From Marinomonas gallaica (lineage in GTDB: Bacteria > Pseudomonadota > Gammaproteobacteria > Pseudomonadales > Marinomonadaceae), in assembly GCF_001639745.1 (NCBI RefSeq), contig NZ_LTAX01000012.1:1-64000 (forward strand): a stretch of 64,000 nt of DNA, given 5' to 3'. Positions 54,285-62,887 of this stretch are shown one piece after another. Numbering within the stretch: the first letter of the stretch is position 1; the number at the start of each line of letters is the position of its first letter. The notes beneath the pieces were generated by a model that did no database searches, was not told the origin of the DNA, and saw only the letters and a program-made list of their open reading frames with translations. Made by a program: the position numbers and the translations under genes.

Positions 54285-54311
54285 AAAAATAGCCCCAGTT
54301 GGGGCTATTTT
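54285..54311 (+). terminator. Terminator of cassette copy 2
   Basis: Same AATAGCCCC-AGTT-GGGGCTATT stem as behind copy 1, with flanking A and T runs. Confidence 0.85.
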
Positions 54312-54366
54312 AGACTTAGAGGTTACGTTGTAGAGGTAAATCTATTGATAGAAGTGTTTAAGTAGG

Positions 54367-55458
54367 TTAGTAGCGTGCTAACCAATAGGCATATGGCGCA
54401 GGCAATACAGAAGACGCTTGCTCTTCCTCTAATGCTTTCGCTAGTTGGTAGGTGTAGCGTGGGTTAGCAAGGTAAGCACGGCCGATCAGTACTTGATCCA
54501 GTTGCCCTTCTACCACGGCACGTTCGGCGTCTTGTGGTTGATCAAACCCCCACGCAGAGGAAACCGGTAGACCTGTTTCACGACGAACGCGCTCAGCCAC
54601 GTTGGCGAGCATAGACGCCCCCCAAGGGATTTTGACGTCGGGTGTTGAAAAGCCCACACTGACACTCAATAGGTCAAGTCCATTGTCTTTCAGTTGCTGA
54701 GCTAACCAGATAGATTCTTGCAGTGTTTCTTCGTCATGGCCATCGTATTCCAAGACACCAAAACGTGCGGTTAATGGCTGCTCTTGAGGCCAAACAGCGC
54801 GAACCGCTTTAAATGTGTCCAAGATAAACTTACTGCGACCTTCTTTGTCGCCGCCGTACTCATCGGTACGCTGGTTTGCATCGCGATTAAAAAAAGACTG
54901 AGCCAAGTAGCCATGGGCAAAATGCAGCTCGAGCCACTCAAAGCCTGCGTCTAAGGCACGTTGCGCTGCGGCGACAAAATCTTGTGTGACTCGCTCGATG
55001 TCCGCGCGGGTCATTTCTTTAGGTGTTTTTGGTAAGTTGGCACCAAAGGCTACTGCCGATGGCGCAATCGTGTCCCAGCCGCGCGGATCACCCTCAGCAA
55101 GATGATCATCACCATCCCACGGGCGGTTGGCGCTGGCTTTGCGGCCTGCATGGGCAATTTGAATGCCTGGTACGCTGCCATTTGCTTTAATGGACTGGGC
55201 GATTCTTTTCAGTTCGTTAGCTTGTTCGTCATTCCAAAGACCAAGGCAGTTGGGGGAAATACGGCCTTCGGGTGAGACGGCTGTAGCTTCGACGACGACC
55301 AGACCCGCGCCGCCGCGAGCGAGCTCGGCATAGTGCTGCTGATGCCAATCATTGGCAAGGCCGTCTTGATCAGCACTGTATTGGCACATCGGTGGGATAC
55401 CTATACGGTTTTTTAGGGTAATGTTCTTTAGTTGAAATGGTGTGAATAACTGAGCCAT
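54367..55458 (-). CDS. NADH:flavin oxidoreductase, old yellow enzyme (YqjM/XenA-like)
   Basis: 363-residue FMN TIM-barrel ene-reductase. IGIPPMCQYSA holds the cysteine typical of the YqjM/XenA group, HAGRKAS and HFAHGYLAQSFFN supply substrate-binding His residues, and VLIGRAYLANP closes the FMN phosphate site. Reduces activated C=C bonds of enones or nitro compounds with NAD(P)H. Cytoplasmic, lone gene; physiological substrate unknown. Confidence 0.9.
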   Translation of the reverse strand: MAQLFTPFQLKNITLKNRIGIPPMCQYSADQDGLANDWHQQHYAELARGGAGLVVVEATAVSPEGRISPNCLGLWNDEQANELKRIAQSIKANGSVPGIQIAHAGRKASANRPWDGDDHLAEGDPRGWDTIAPSAVAFGANLPKTPKEMTRADIERVTQDFVAAAQRALDAGFEWLELHFAHGYLAQSFFNRDANQRTDEYGGDKEGRSKFILDTFKAVRAVWPQEQPLTARFGVLEYDGHDEETLQESIWLAQQLKDNGLDLLSVSVGFSTPDVKIPWGASMLANVAERVRRETGLPVSSAWGFDQPQDAERAVVEGQLDQVLIGRAYLANPRYTYQLAKALEEEQASSVLPAPYAYWLARY

Positions 55459-55618
55459 GAAGCTGCTCCTCTTGTAATGGAGATAGCTGGCGAACGTGGG
55501 TTAGCCAGTGAGTAAGTGGCTCCTATGATAGGGCGTTATCATTATTCATAAATTGATATTTTTGGATAACAGTCATTTAAAATTCGAATATCTATTAGAT
55601 GTTAACAAGGTCGGTGTT

Positions 55619-55951
55619 ATGCAAACTTGGATTATTTTATTCGTGGCCATTCTTTCTGAAGTGATTGCCACCTCCGCCTTAAAAGCCAGCGAAGGGTTCT
55701 CTAAGTTGGGGCCAAGTGTGTTAGTTGTGGTGGGGTATGCGTTGGCGTTTTACTTTTTGTCGCTGACATTGAAAGTGATGTCGGTCGGCATTGCTTATGC
55801 TATCTGGGCAGGGCTTGGCATTGTCTTAACGGCGATTATAGGGTGGTTGATATTCGAACAGAAGCTCGACACCGCGGCTCTTGTAGGGATGGGGTTGATA
55901 CTTTTGGGCGTAATTGTGATTAATTTGTTTTCAAACGCAAGTGGGCATTAA
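55619..55951 (+). CDS. Small multidrug resistance (SMR) efflux protein
   Basis: 110 residues from ATG 55619; the frame opens earlier but without a start of SMR form. Four membrane helices. The essential membrane glutamate is in [19 protein letters not shown], and the [13 protein letters not shown] and helix 4 [10 protein letters not shown] segments match EmrE/QacE. Works as an antiparallel dimer expelling cationic compounds with protons. Lone gene. Confidence 0.9.
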   Translation: MQTWIILFVAILSEVIATSALKASEGFSKLGPSVLVVVGYALAFYFLSLTLKVMSVGIAYAIWAGLGIVLTAIIGWLIFEQKLDTAALVGMGLILLGVIVINLFSNASGH

Positions 55952-56030
55952 TTCGTCGCAAACAGGATAGTGATTTGACCGACCTCAGCGTAATTTGCCA
56001 TAAGTCAATTTGGCATATTAGAGGTATTCT

Positions 56031-56420
56031 ATGTTTAGCTTATTAAGCAAATATCAATGCGCAAAAGAATTGGGTTTACCCATTGCTGCATTTATTGCAT
56101 TGCTGCTATTTAGCGCAATTTTCACTTATTTCTGCCCTGAAAGTGGCTGGTCTACTTTCTTTGCCATTTTACCGCTTATCCCTGCTATTTGGGCGGTTCG
56201 CACGACCGTTCGCTTAGTCAAGCAAATGGAAACGATGTTGCAAGAACAGCAGCTTGTTAACTTTGCCACCAGCTTTGTTGTGGTTGGCTTAGTGACGTTC
56301 ACTTACGGCTTCTTGTCTTGCTTTGCAGATTACCCAAGCCTGCCGCTGATCCTTGTCGCACCGCTGATGGTCGCTGTTTGGGTGGTAACGGATCTGCTAG
56401 CGAAGCGTCGCAACAAGTAA
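56031..56420 (+). CDS. Hypothetical four-helix membrane protein
   Basis: 129 residues, about four membrane helices (IAAFIALLLFSAIFTYF; TFFAILPLIPAIWAVR; FATSFVVVGLVTFTYGFL; LILVAPLMVAVWVVTDLLA) and a basic C-terminus. Ribosome site AGAGG. No family recognised with confidence. Followed by a gap of 158 bp to an EamA gene. Confidence 0.6.
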   Translation: MFSLLSKYQCAKELGLPIAAFIALLLFSAIFTYFCPESGWSTFFAILPLIPAIWAVRTTVRLVKQMETMLQEQQLVNFATSFVVVGLVTFTYGFLSCFADYPSLPLILVAPLMVAVWVVTDLLAKRRNK

Positions 56421-56578
56421 TTCGTTCGGCGATCCCACTTTTCTTATGGCTGTAAAGCCATGTTTTTTCTGCCAAATTGCATTCCTCCCGGACAATAGGA
56501 CAGCCTGATATTTGCAATAATCAGGTTGTCCTTGTGCAACAGTTGTAGCAAAGTAATGGCTTTTTAAGGACGATTAAA

Positions 56579-57466
56579 ATGGCCAGCTTACTCAGTCTGT
56601 TCGCCCTCGCTGCACTGTGGGGAAGTTCTTTCCTGTTTATGCGTATCGCAGCACTGCCGATGGGCCCAGCGTTGATGATCGAAGCGCGTGTTGGATTGGC
56701 GGCTGTAACACTGTTGATCGTTGCTATCATTCTGCGCAAACGTTTATCGTTCTTCTCTCATGTTAAGCATTATTTTATTCTCGGCTTATTCAGTACGGCT
56801 TTGCCATTTATTTTGATTGCGTATGCCGCGCAGACGTTAAACGCTTCGACGCTTTCTATTTTGAACTCAACCGCACCAATATGGGGAGCGCTGATAGGTG
56901 CTTTCTGGGGACGAAACCCATTGACACGTAGTGTCTTGCTTGGGTTGGCGCTGGGAGTGTTAGGGGTCAGTGTATTGGTTGGAAAAGAGGCGCGATTGGT
57001 GGGCATCGATGCAATTGTTCCTATGTGTTGCAGTGTGATGGCAGCGTTTTGCTACGGTATTGCCACGAACTACACAAAAATCGCGCCAAAAGTGCCTTCG
57101 TTTAATAATGCTCATGGCAGTATGTGGGGGGCAACGATTCTGCTGTTGCCTTTGGCGTTGTTGATGCCTGCACGTGAGCCGATTACGTTAGACATTGGCT
57201 TGCCGGTCTTGGCGCTTGGTATCTTTTGTACTGGCTTAGCGTATGTGTTGTATTTTCGTCTAGTGGACGACATCGGCGCTGCTTCAGCATTGTCGGTTAC
57301 CTTCTTGGTCCCCGTATTTGGTATCTTATGGGGGCATTTATTTTTAGGGGAACCTGTGGGCTGGAATACACTCATAGGTACTTTGCTTGTGCTATCAGGT
57401 ACGTCTTTAGTCACGGGGTTTTCCGTTACTCGAGCCATACGTAATGTTCGCCGAGCAGACCAATAG
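56579..57466 (+). CDS. EamA/DMT-family transporter
   Basis: 295 residues, ten helices in two EamA repeats (LAALWGSSFLFMRIAA; LNSTAPIWGALIGAFWG; FLVPVFGILWGHLFLGEPV). Metabolite exporter of unknown substrate. Followed closely by two small genes, probably one operon. Confidence 0.84.
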   Translation: MASLLSLFALAALWGSSFLFMRIAALPMGPALMIEARVGLAAVTLLIVAIILRKRLSFFSHVKHYFILGLFSTALPFILIAYAAQTLNASTLSILNSTAPIWGALIGAFWGRNPLTRSVLLGLALGVLGVSVLVGKEARLVGIDAIVPMCCSVMAAFCYGIATNYTKIAPKVPSFNNAHGSMWGATILLLPLALLMPAREPITLDIGLPVLALGIFCTGLAYVLYFRLVDDIGAASALSVTFLVPVFGILWGHLFLGEPVGWNTLIGTLLVLSGTSLVTGFSVTRAIRNVRRADQ

Positions 57467-57487
57467 AAGACAATTAAGGAGACGGTT

Positions 57488-57835
57488 TTGTCGTCGTTTA
57501 AAGAGCGTTTAGAAAAAGCGCATGCTGAGCTGCAGGCCCAGGGTGTGTGGCTATCAAACTACAAACCACCAATGTTTAGTTTGCTGCGTATGCTGGGTAT
57601 TAAAGTCCCGCCGCCGTACTACATTGGCTTTCATTTGAATGCCATCATCGCTTTTTGGTATTTTGCGCTGATCATCTTCTTGGTCATGTACTTTGGCATT
57701 TTAGGCAGCTCAGATACCTTTCAAACTGCGATGGACAAAGCGCTGTTGTGGGGTTTTGTTTATGGCATAGGGATGGCGGTTTTTTATACCATTCGTCGCC
57801 GAAAATTATCACTCAGTGACTGGTCGTCGCTGTAA
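57488..57835 (+). CDS. DUF6404-like small membrane protein
   Basis: 115 residues from a TTG start with AAGGAG correctly placed; there is no ATG near. N-terminal amphipathic region with the family-like pattern FKERLEKAHAELQAQGVWLSNYKPPMFSLLRMLG, a KVPPPYY motif, then two membrane helices. Function unknown. 21 bp after the EamA gene. Confidence 0.72.
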   Translation: MSSFKERLEKAHAELQAQGVWLSNYKPPMFSLLRMLGIKVPPPYYIGFHLNAIIAFWYFALIIFLVMYFGILGSSDTFQTAMDKALLWGFVYGIGMAVFYTIRRRKLSLSDWSSL

Positions 57836-57853
57836 CTATTTATAGGAATCTAT

Positions 57854-58204
57854 ATGTCTAGCAAAGTTTATTGTGTTGCGCAGTTCTTGCCAAAAGAAGG
57901 TCAAGAAAAAGCGCTGTTTGAAGTATTGCAAAGCCTTGAGCCAAACACCTTACGTGAAGATGGCTGTCTTCAATACCGTGTGACGCGACAAATAGCCAGC
58001 CCGTTTGCGGATGGCAAGAGTTTCCCAATTGCCTTTCACGAGCAATGGGCCGATATGGCGTCGTTTGAAGCGCACTGCCAGCGACAGGAAATCGCTACAT
58101 TCTTTGAAAAGTACTGCCAAGCAGACGACGGCTTAGCAGCGGATTGGAATGTCTGTATTTACTCTGACGAGCCTGCTGATTTTGATGCCCCTGTGTTTGA
58201 GTAA
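57854..58204 (+). CDS. Antibiotic biosynthesis monooxygenase (ABM) domain protein
   Basis: 116 residues. Ferredoxin-like ABM fold: CVAQFLPKEGQEKALFEVLQSL, then CLQYRVTR, then FHEQWADMASFEAHCQRQEI. These dimeric proteins act as quinone or heme-like monooxygenases or small-molecule binders. Third gene of the probable EamA-DUF6404-ABM operon; its stop abuts the convergent cyclase gene. Confidence 0.8.
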   Translation: MSSKVYCVAQFLPKEGQEKALFEVLQSLEPNTLREDGCLQYRVTRQIASPFADGKSFPIAFHEQWADMASFEAHCQRQEIATFFEKYCQADDGLAADWNVCIYSDEPADFDAPVFE

Positions 58205-59095
58205 CTAAGACTTATTTTTCTGCGTGATGCGATCCGCGTTAATGACGCGATTTCGACCGTGTTGTTTGCCGTAATACATGGCTATATCAGCCCGTTCGAT
58301 GACGCTGACTAAGGGCTCTTGGTGTCGTGCTAGTGCGACACCAATGGTCACGCTGATTTGAATCGTTGCGTCATCCTGATGAACAATTGGCGTGTGGTAC
58401 ACCGTATGTCGAATAAGCTCTGCCAGTGCTTCGGCCTGCTTAGCTTGCACGGCACACAGCATAATGATGAATTCCTCCCCGCCATAGCGGTACATCGATT
58501 GATCTATATTCAATACATCATGCATTCGCATAACCAACTGTTGTAACACGGTATCGCCCATATTATGCCCGTATAGGTCGTTAATCGATTTAAAGTGGTC
58601 CACATCGATAAACATTAAGGCTAATGCGCCAGTGCATTGTTGCTGCTGAGTGCGAAACTCTTGTATTAAGCGTTGACGTAACGGTAAACCGGTTAGGTTA
58701 TCAATTTGGGTGTAATGGTAAATGGCTTGGGTTTTGAAGTAGGCCAAGTGATCGATCAGCTCGGCTTGGCAGCGCTCGAAGTGTTCTAAATCTTCGATAT
58801 TGCCCGCCAGCCCTTGGCTGATTGGTCGTGCTAAATTTCGAATAGTATCGTGCATTTGCTGGTGCACGGTCACTAAACGTTGGGTTTGCTCGGCATTGAT
58901 GGATGTAAACGTGATGAGGTGTTGCGCTAAAAACTGGCCAAATTGGCATAGATGGTGGGCATCGTTATGCATGACGTCATCATCCGGAAATGAGCGCAGC
59001 ACGGTGCAGCGTAAAATCCTACGGCTCCACTCAAGGTGAGCTTGTTGCCCTGCATCAAGTGCGGTAACAAATTCTTGGAAATCGAATTTTTGCAC
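58205..59095 (-). CDS. dgcZ: Zinc-sensing diguanylate cyclase, DgcZ-like (CZB-GGDEF)
   Basis: 296 residues from a GTG start. The N-terminal half is a chemoreceptor zinc-binding (CZB) domain with ligands His20, Cys50 (LCQFGQFL), His78 and His82 (VHQQMH), aligning with the four zinc ligands of E. coli DgcZ/YdeH. The C-terminal GGDEF domain has FIDVDHFKSINDLYGHNMGD and the active site RYGGEEFIIML. In DgcZ zinc locks the dimer in an inactive state, so cyclic di-GMP should rise when zinc is low. A perfect Zur palindrome lies 364 bp upstream. Confidence 0.9.
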   Translation of the reverse strand: MQKFDFQEFVTALDAGQQAHLEWSRRILRCTVLRSFPDDDVMHNDAHHLCQFGQFLAQHLITFTSINAEQTQRLVTVHQQMHDTIRNLARPISQGLAGNIEDLEHFERCQAELIDHLAYFKTQAIYHYTQIDNLTGLPLRQRLIQEFRTQQQQCTGALALMFIDVDHFKSINDLYGHNMGDTVLQQLVMRMHDVLNIDQSMYRYGGEEFIIMLCAVQAKQAEALAELIRHTVYHTPIVHQDDATIQISVTIGVALARHQEPLVSVIERADIAMYYGKQHGRNRVINADRITQKNKS

Positions 59096-59229
59096 GATTA
59101 GACCATAAACTAGATTTATGAAGGTAATGTCAGTTTATCTTAGCCCAATCGAATGATCTATCGTTTGTCGAAGTGGCTTGGTATTGTGCTAAGTCAGTAC
59201 TGAAGCGCAGTGATCAGCAGGAAAAATGA

Positions 59230-59260
59230 CCTAGAAGCCTTATTTAGTAAGGCTTCTAGG
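59230..59260. terminator. Bidirectional terminator between Zur palindrome and dgcZ
   Basis: CCTAGAAGCCTTA pairs perfectly with TAAGGCTTCTAGG around a five-base loop. It would end any transcript running left from the Zur box before dgcZ, implying a short transcript of about 200 bases. Confidence 0.7.
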
Positions 59261-59458
59261 TATAAAACGTCGACCGGAATGTTAGCTGCTTTGCATGGCA
59301 ATTCATAGAATACAAAGTATAAGGCGTACTTATCAAAACCACATTCCAGTCGCGCTGGGAGTAAGGCATACAGCAAGTTTCTGGTCGGCAGCAGAGTTCA
59401 CATGTTTCACTAATACCGACGCTAAAACTACTGTAAGCAGGGTTGGTAAGCTAACCAA
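59261..59458 (-). other. Short region between Zur box and terminator, possible small or broken gene
   Basis: About 200 bp read leftward from the Zur palindrome. One frame gives LPTLLTVVLASVLVKHVNSAADQKLAVC-like residues resembling a signal peptide and a short mature part, but begins only at a TTG and stops after about 40 codons. A second frame continues for 60 codons to 59194. No frame has a normal start and ribosome site. It may be a small zinc-responsive RNA or the remains of a Zur-regulated gene. Confidence 0.35.
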
Positions 59459-59489
59459 ACCATAAATGTTATAGTATAACATTTATGGT
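59459..59489. promoter_or_regulatory. Perfect 31-bp Zur palindrome without clear target
   Basis: Symmetrical over 31 bp about a central G, with core AATGTTATA-G-TATAACATT, an ideal match to the Zur consensus. To the right, the binding-protein gene ends here on the minus strand; to the left, only a short non-coding stretch precedes a terminator and dgcZ. Confidence 0.85.
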
Positions 59490-59542
59490 GAAATGCAATA
59501 CTTCTTTAAATGGAATGTTAGTACGCAGTCTGAGTGCTGAAA

Positions 59543-61084
59543 TTATTGCGCCCACGTTAACTCATTTAAGTAATAGCTTCGTTCATACGGGTCAAAGCGG
59601 AATCCATTCAAGCGCTTGCTTACGGCCGTTTGTTGTACGTAGTAAGCGATTGGTATTACAGGCTTCTCGTCATAGATGACTTGTGCAATCTGCTGAGCTT
59701 TTTGTTTGTAAACGACAGGGTCGAGCTCAGTGACTAGAGACTTAAGTAGCGTTTGTACACTTTTATTGGCCCAATTCATACTGCCCCAGTCGCTGCCTTG
59801 AAGTGTACTGAAATCATCTATTAATACCGTTAGTGGGTCGGCGATGATTCCATAACTGCGCGAAATAAGAGCGGTTTCGAGCGAGCCATTTGAGTGAGCG
59901 ATTGGGATGGCGCTGAAATGTTTGATTTCAATATTGAGCTTGATGCCGAGCTGTTTCCACTGATCTTGGATGACAGTAGCCACCTCAGCCAGTTCTGGAC
60001 GGAGAGGGTAGGTCAACATGTCAATTTCAAAGCGCACTTCGTTTTTTTCGAGCCAACCATCTCGGTTTTTCGTCCAGCCTTGTTGTGTCAGTAATTCGCT
60101 CGCTTTTGCCATATCTTGCTGCATTGATGTTTCTGCTAAATACCAGTCGCCCATTGATGGCGGCATTAATTGGGCTGAAGCAGACTGGGGGGTTCGCAGT
60201 ATTGCAATGGCAATACCTTGTCGGTCGATGGCAAGACTGAGGGCTTGGCGTGTCTTAATGTCCTTCAAATAAGGGTGCTCTGCATTGAGCTTAATCGCGA
60301 CGGTGCGAGGCAGTTCGGAGCGCATGATATTGAGATTGGGCTGTCGTTGCAGTGTTCCAATGATAATCGGGTCTAAATCAAAAATAATATCGGATTTGCC
60401 GCTTCGAGCTTGCAGCATGCGGGCTTCGGTGCGAAGCCCTGTCAAATAGCGGGCATAAGGAATGGCGGCTTTTTTACCCCAGTAACGATCAAACTTTTTA
60501 ACCACCAAACGATAAGGGGGGGTTATTTTGTAGGCCGAATAAGGCCCCGTGCCAATGAGCTGTGTCTCAATACTTTCTTGATCATAAGACTCTGTATCAA
60601 TGATGCCGCTCGAATGGTGTGCTAAGATAGCTCCGAGTGGCTGGTAGGGGCTATTGAGAAAAATATCAATATATTGGTCGCTCTCTGAAGAGATAACCCT
60701 GACAGGAACGTTTCTCCAGACGCTGGCATGTTTCACAGCGTTATGTAAGGCTTTGACGACCGCCGCCGTTGTGAGCGTTTTGTCGTTATGAAAAACAACT
60801 CCGTCGCGCAGCGACAACCTCCAATGCGTGCCTTCCTCTAGGATTTGCCAGTCGGTTGCAAGTCCTGGTAGCAAATTGCCTTGGCGATCAATGTTCAGCA
60901 AGGTTTCGACCACTTGCATACGGGTAAACACATAGCCATAGCGTGACAAATCTAGATTCTGGAATTCAAAACTAGCACTAATATTGACTGTATTGGTCTG
61001 CGTAGGTTCAGCTTTTATCGATGCATTGGCCCCGAAAAATAGCGAAAACATAACGACCATAGATATCGCTTTTGAGAAAGACAT
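59543..61084 (-). CDS. ABC transporter substrate-binding protein, family 5 (peptide/nickel type)
   Basis: 513 residues. Signal peptide (about residues 1-25, ends IKA). Typical SBP family 5 layout: VVETLLNIDRQGNLLPGLATDW, LRDGVVFHNDKTLTTAAVV, KTRQALSLAIDRQGIAIAIL, SASAQLMPPSMGDW. This family binds oligopeptides, nickel, heme or metallophores. No permease or ATPase genes are adjacent, so it is an orphan or works with a transporter elsewhere. The Zur palindrome lies 54 bp beyond its 3' end, so zinc control of this gene itself is not implied. Confidence 0.82.
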   Translation of the reverse strand: MSFSKAISMVVMFSLFFGANASIKAEPTQTNTVNISASFEFQNLDLSRYGYVFTRMQVVETLLNIDRQGNLLPGLATDWQILEEGTHWRLSLRDGVVFHNDKTLTTAAVVKALHNAVKHASVWRNVPVRVISSESDQYIDIFLNSPYQPLGAILAHHSSGIIDTESYDQESIETQLIGTGPYSAYKITPPYRLVVKKFDRYWGKKAAIPYARYLTGLRTEARMLQARSGKSDIIFDLDPIIIGTLQRQPNLNIMRSELPRTVAIKLNAEHPYLKDIKTRQALSLAIDRQGIAIAILRTPQSASAQLMPPSMGDWYLAETSMQQDMAKASELLTQQGWTKNRDGWLEKNEVRFEIDMLTYPLRPELAEVATVIQDQWKQLGIKLNIEIKHFSAIPIAHSNGSLETALISRSYGIIADPLTVLIDDFSTLQGSDWGSMNWANKSVQTLLKSLVTELDPVVYKQKAQQIAQVIYDEKPVIPIAYYVQQTAVSKRLNGFRFDPYERSYYLNELTWAQ

Positions 61085-61382
61085 GGTAATGGCGAGACCT
61101 TAAATTACATAAGTAATGTTCAATATACGTTCACTTAAAGATTATAGGCTTTAAATACGCATGAAAGATTTTCATGTTCTGAATGCACTTTAAGCGACGT
61201 ATAACAAAAAACCAGTGTGTTTATGAATAATAGGCTGGTTGAGATGTTTTTTCTGAAATTTTGAGTGGAGAGATTGTGAACTAATGTGTACAATTTTCGG
61301 TCGAAATTCTGATTTAAGTCAAAATTGATTATATAATGATCAATTCTGTTCTGTCACAAGTCAACAACGTAGGTATCCGATA
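61085..61382. other. AT-rich divergent upstream region
   Basis: 298 bp between the divergent binding-protein gene and the small membrane protein gene. No reading frame or strong palindrome; promoters for both sides are expected here. Confidence 0.4.
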
Positions 61383-61766
61383 GTGGATGATAAACAAACC
61401 AGCAACATGATGAGCAATTTTGGCGAGCTACGCCAGCCTCTTCAGTCTCTGAAGTGGGCGGCTCGTTTGAATGCGTTTGTTTTAGCTGTCGTCGCGGTGA
61501 ATCTGATTATTTTTCCGCTCGGTGGCGCTTATGATCCAAGTGACTTTTTCCACACGGTCTTCAAAGACCTTCCGCTTATCTCCCTGTATGCCTTCTTTGG
61601 CATGATCAGCCTCTTTGTGTTTGTCTACTGGCTATTTATGCCTAGTGGGCAATTTGTGTTGCCGGAAAGAAACCGTCGCAACATAAAGCCACCGCGTCAG
61701 GTGGTTATTCGACAAGCCAACTACCGTAAGGTATCTGCTTGTCGTGCACCTCCCGTTTCTGCTTAA
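61383..61766 (+). CDS. Hypothetical two-helix membrane protein preceding cyo
   Basis: 127 residues from a GTG (VDDKQTSNMM); an ATG at 61407 is an alternative start. Two membrane helices (FVLAVVAVNLIIFPLGG and LISLYAFFGMISLFVFVYWLFMP) and a basic cytoplasmic tail (RNRRNIKPPRQVVIRQANYRK). Not recognised. Its stop lies 158 bp before cyoA, with structured DNA in between, so co-transcription with the oxidase is possible but unproven. Confidence 0.6.
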   Translation: MDDKQTSNMMSNFGELRQPLQSLKWAARLNAFVLAVVAVNLIIFPLGGAYDPSDFFHTVFKDLPLISLYAFFGMISLFVFVYWLFMPSGQFVLPERNRRNIKPPRQVVIRQANYRKVSACRAPPVSA

Positions 61767-61872
61767 AGAGTTTTGCGGATTAACTAACGACTCATCCGAG
61801 TTTGCGGTTAGTCACGTACTCTTTGAGTGCACGCATTACTCCCGCGCGGAAAAGTTACCGGCCTGAGCCGGT
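61765..61872 (+). promoter_or_regulatory. Structured leader between the small membrane gene and cyoA
   Basis: AAAGAGT (61765-61771) pairs with ACTCTTT (61818-61824). Inside, ACTAAC pairs with GTTAGT and ACTC-ATCC-GAGT forms a hairpin. A separate ACCGGC-CTGA-GCCGGT hairpin sits at 61857-61872. There is no T run, so these look like leader structures rather than a terminator. Confidence 0.4.
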
Positions 61873-61924
61873 CTGAAATCCTGTCATCGTTTCGATGTCA
61901 GCCTACGTCAATCTGGGTTAGAGG

Positions 61925-62887
61925 ATGAATCTCTTGTTAACTCGTAACTTAAGTAAAGTCGCTTTGGCAGCACTAGTAGCATTACTAGCTGGTTGTCAGG
62001 GTGGTGTGCTTGACCCGAAAGGACAAATCGGTGTGATGGAGAAGGAGCTGATTATTACAGCTACTATCCTAATGCTGCTTGTTGTGGTTCCGGTGATTCT
62101 CATGACTCTTTACTTCGCGTGGAAGTATCGCGAAGGTCGTGGTGAAGCATATGAGCCAAAATGGTCACACTCCACAAAAATTGAAACCGTAGTATGGGTT
62201 ATTCCAATTATCATCATTGCGATTCTTGGTGTAATTACTTACAAATCAACGCATGCGTTGAACCCGTACAAGCCTATCGAATCTGAAGAAGAGCCGATCA
62301 CTGTTGAAGTGGTATCTCTTAACTGGAAATGGTTATTCATTTACCCAGATCTTGGTATCGCTACGGTAAATGAGTTGGCGTTCCCTGCGAATGTTCCTGT
62401 GAACTTCAAAATCACGTCTGCCGGAACAATGAACTCATTCTTCATCCCACAATTGGGTAGCCAAATCTACTCTATGGCGGGCATGGAAACGAAGCTTCAT
62501 TTGATCGCAGACGAACCGGGTACGTTCAAGGGCATTTCAGCAAACTACTCTGGTCATGGCTTTACAGGCATGAAATTCGAAGCGATCGCGACACCAACGC
62601 GTGAAGACTTCCAAGAGTGGGTTGAAGGCGTTAAAGCTAGCGGTGAAACACTGTCTACTGAACGTTATGAAGAGCTTGTTGAGCCGACTGAATACCACCC
62701 AGTCGAGTACTTTGCATCGGTTAAAGATGGCTTGTACTTCGATATCATCTGGGAATACATGGGCGATATGGGGCGCATCGATTTCTACGGTAAGCCTGAA
62801 TACGGTGCACAGCTTCCTGAGGGCGTAATCCTTCCTCAGCGTGAGCAAAAGAGTACTACCCATGAAGCTGAGGAGGCCTCTCACTAA
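61925..62887 (+). CDS. cyoA: Cytochrome bo3 ubiquinol oxidase subunit II
   Basis: 320 residues. Lipoprotein signal with lipobox LAGC (Cys about residue 24), two membrane helices ([42 protein letters not shown]) and a periplasmic cupredoxin-like domain lacking the CuA cysteines ([18 protein letters not shown]), as expected for a quinol rather than a cytochrome c oxidase. The stop overlaps the cyoB ATG by one base. Confidence 0.94.
   Translation: MNLLLTRNLSKVALAALVALLAGCQGGVLDPKGQIGVMEKELIITATILMLLVVVPVILMTLYFAWKYREGRGEAYEPKWSHSTKIETVVWVIPIIIIAILGVITYKSTHALNPYKPIESEEEPITVEVVSLNWKWLFIYPDLGIATVNELAFPANVPVNFKITSAGTMNSFFIPQLGSQIYSMAGMETKLHLIADEPGTFKGISANYSGHGFTGMKFEAIATPTREDFQEWVEGVKASGETLSTERYEELVEPTEYHPVEYFASVKDGLYFDIIWEYMGDMGRIDFYGKPEYGAQLPEGVILPQREQKSTTHEAEEASH

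Noticed and set aside
59485-59679. 64-codon frame directly right of the Zur palindrome as its target gene
   Set aside because: Its ATG overlaps the palindrome and most of it is antisense to the 3' end of the binding-protein gene, so it is probably a shadow frame.
59543-61084. Binding protein as the Zur-regulated gene
   Set aside because: The palindrome lies beyond its 3' end, not in its promoter region, and no Zur-like site is seen at 61085-61382.
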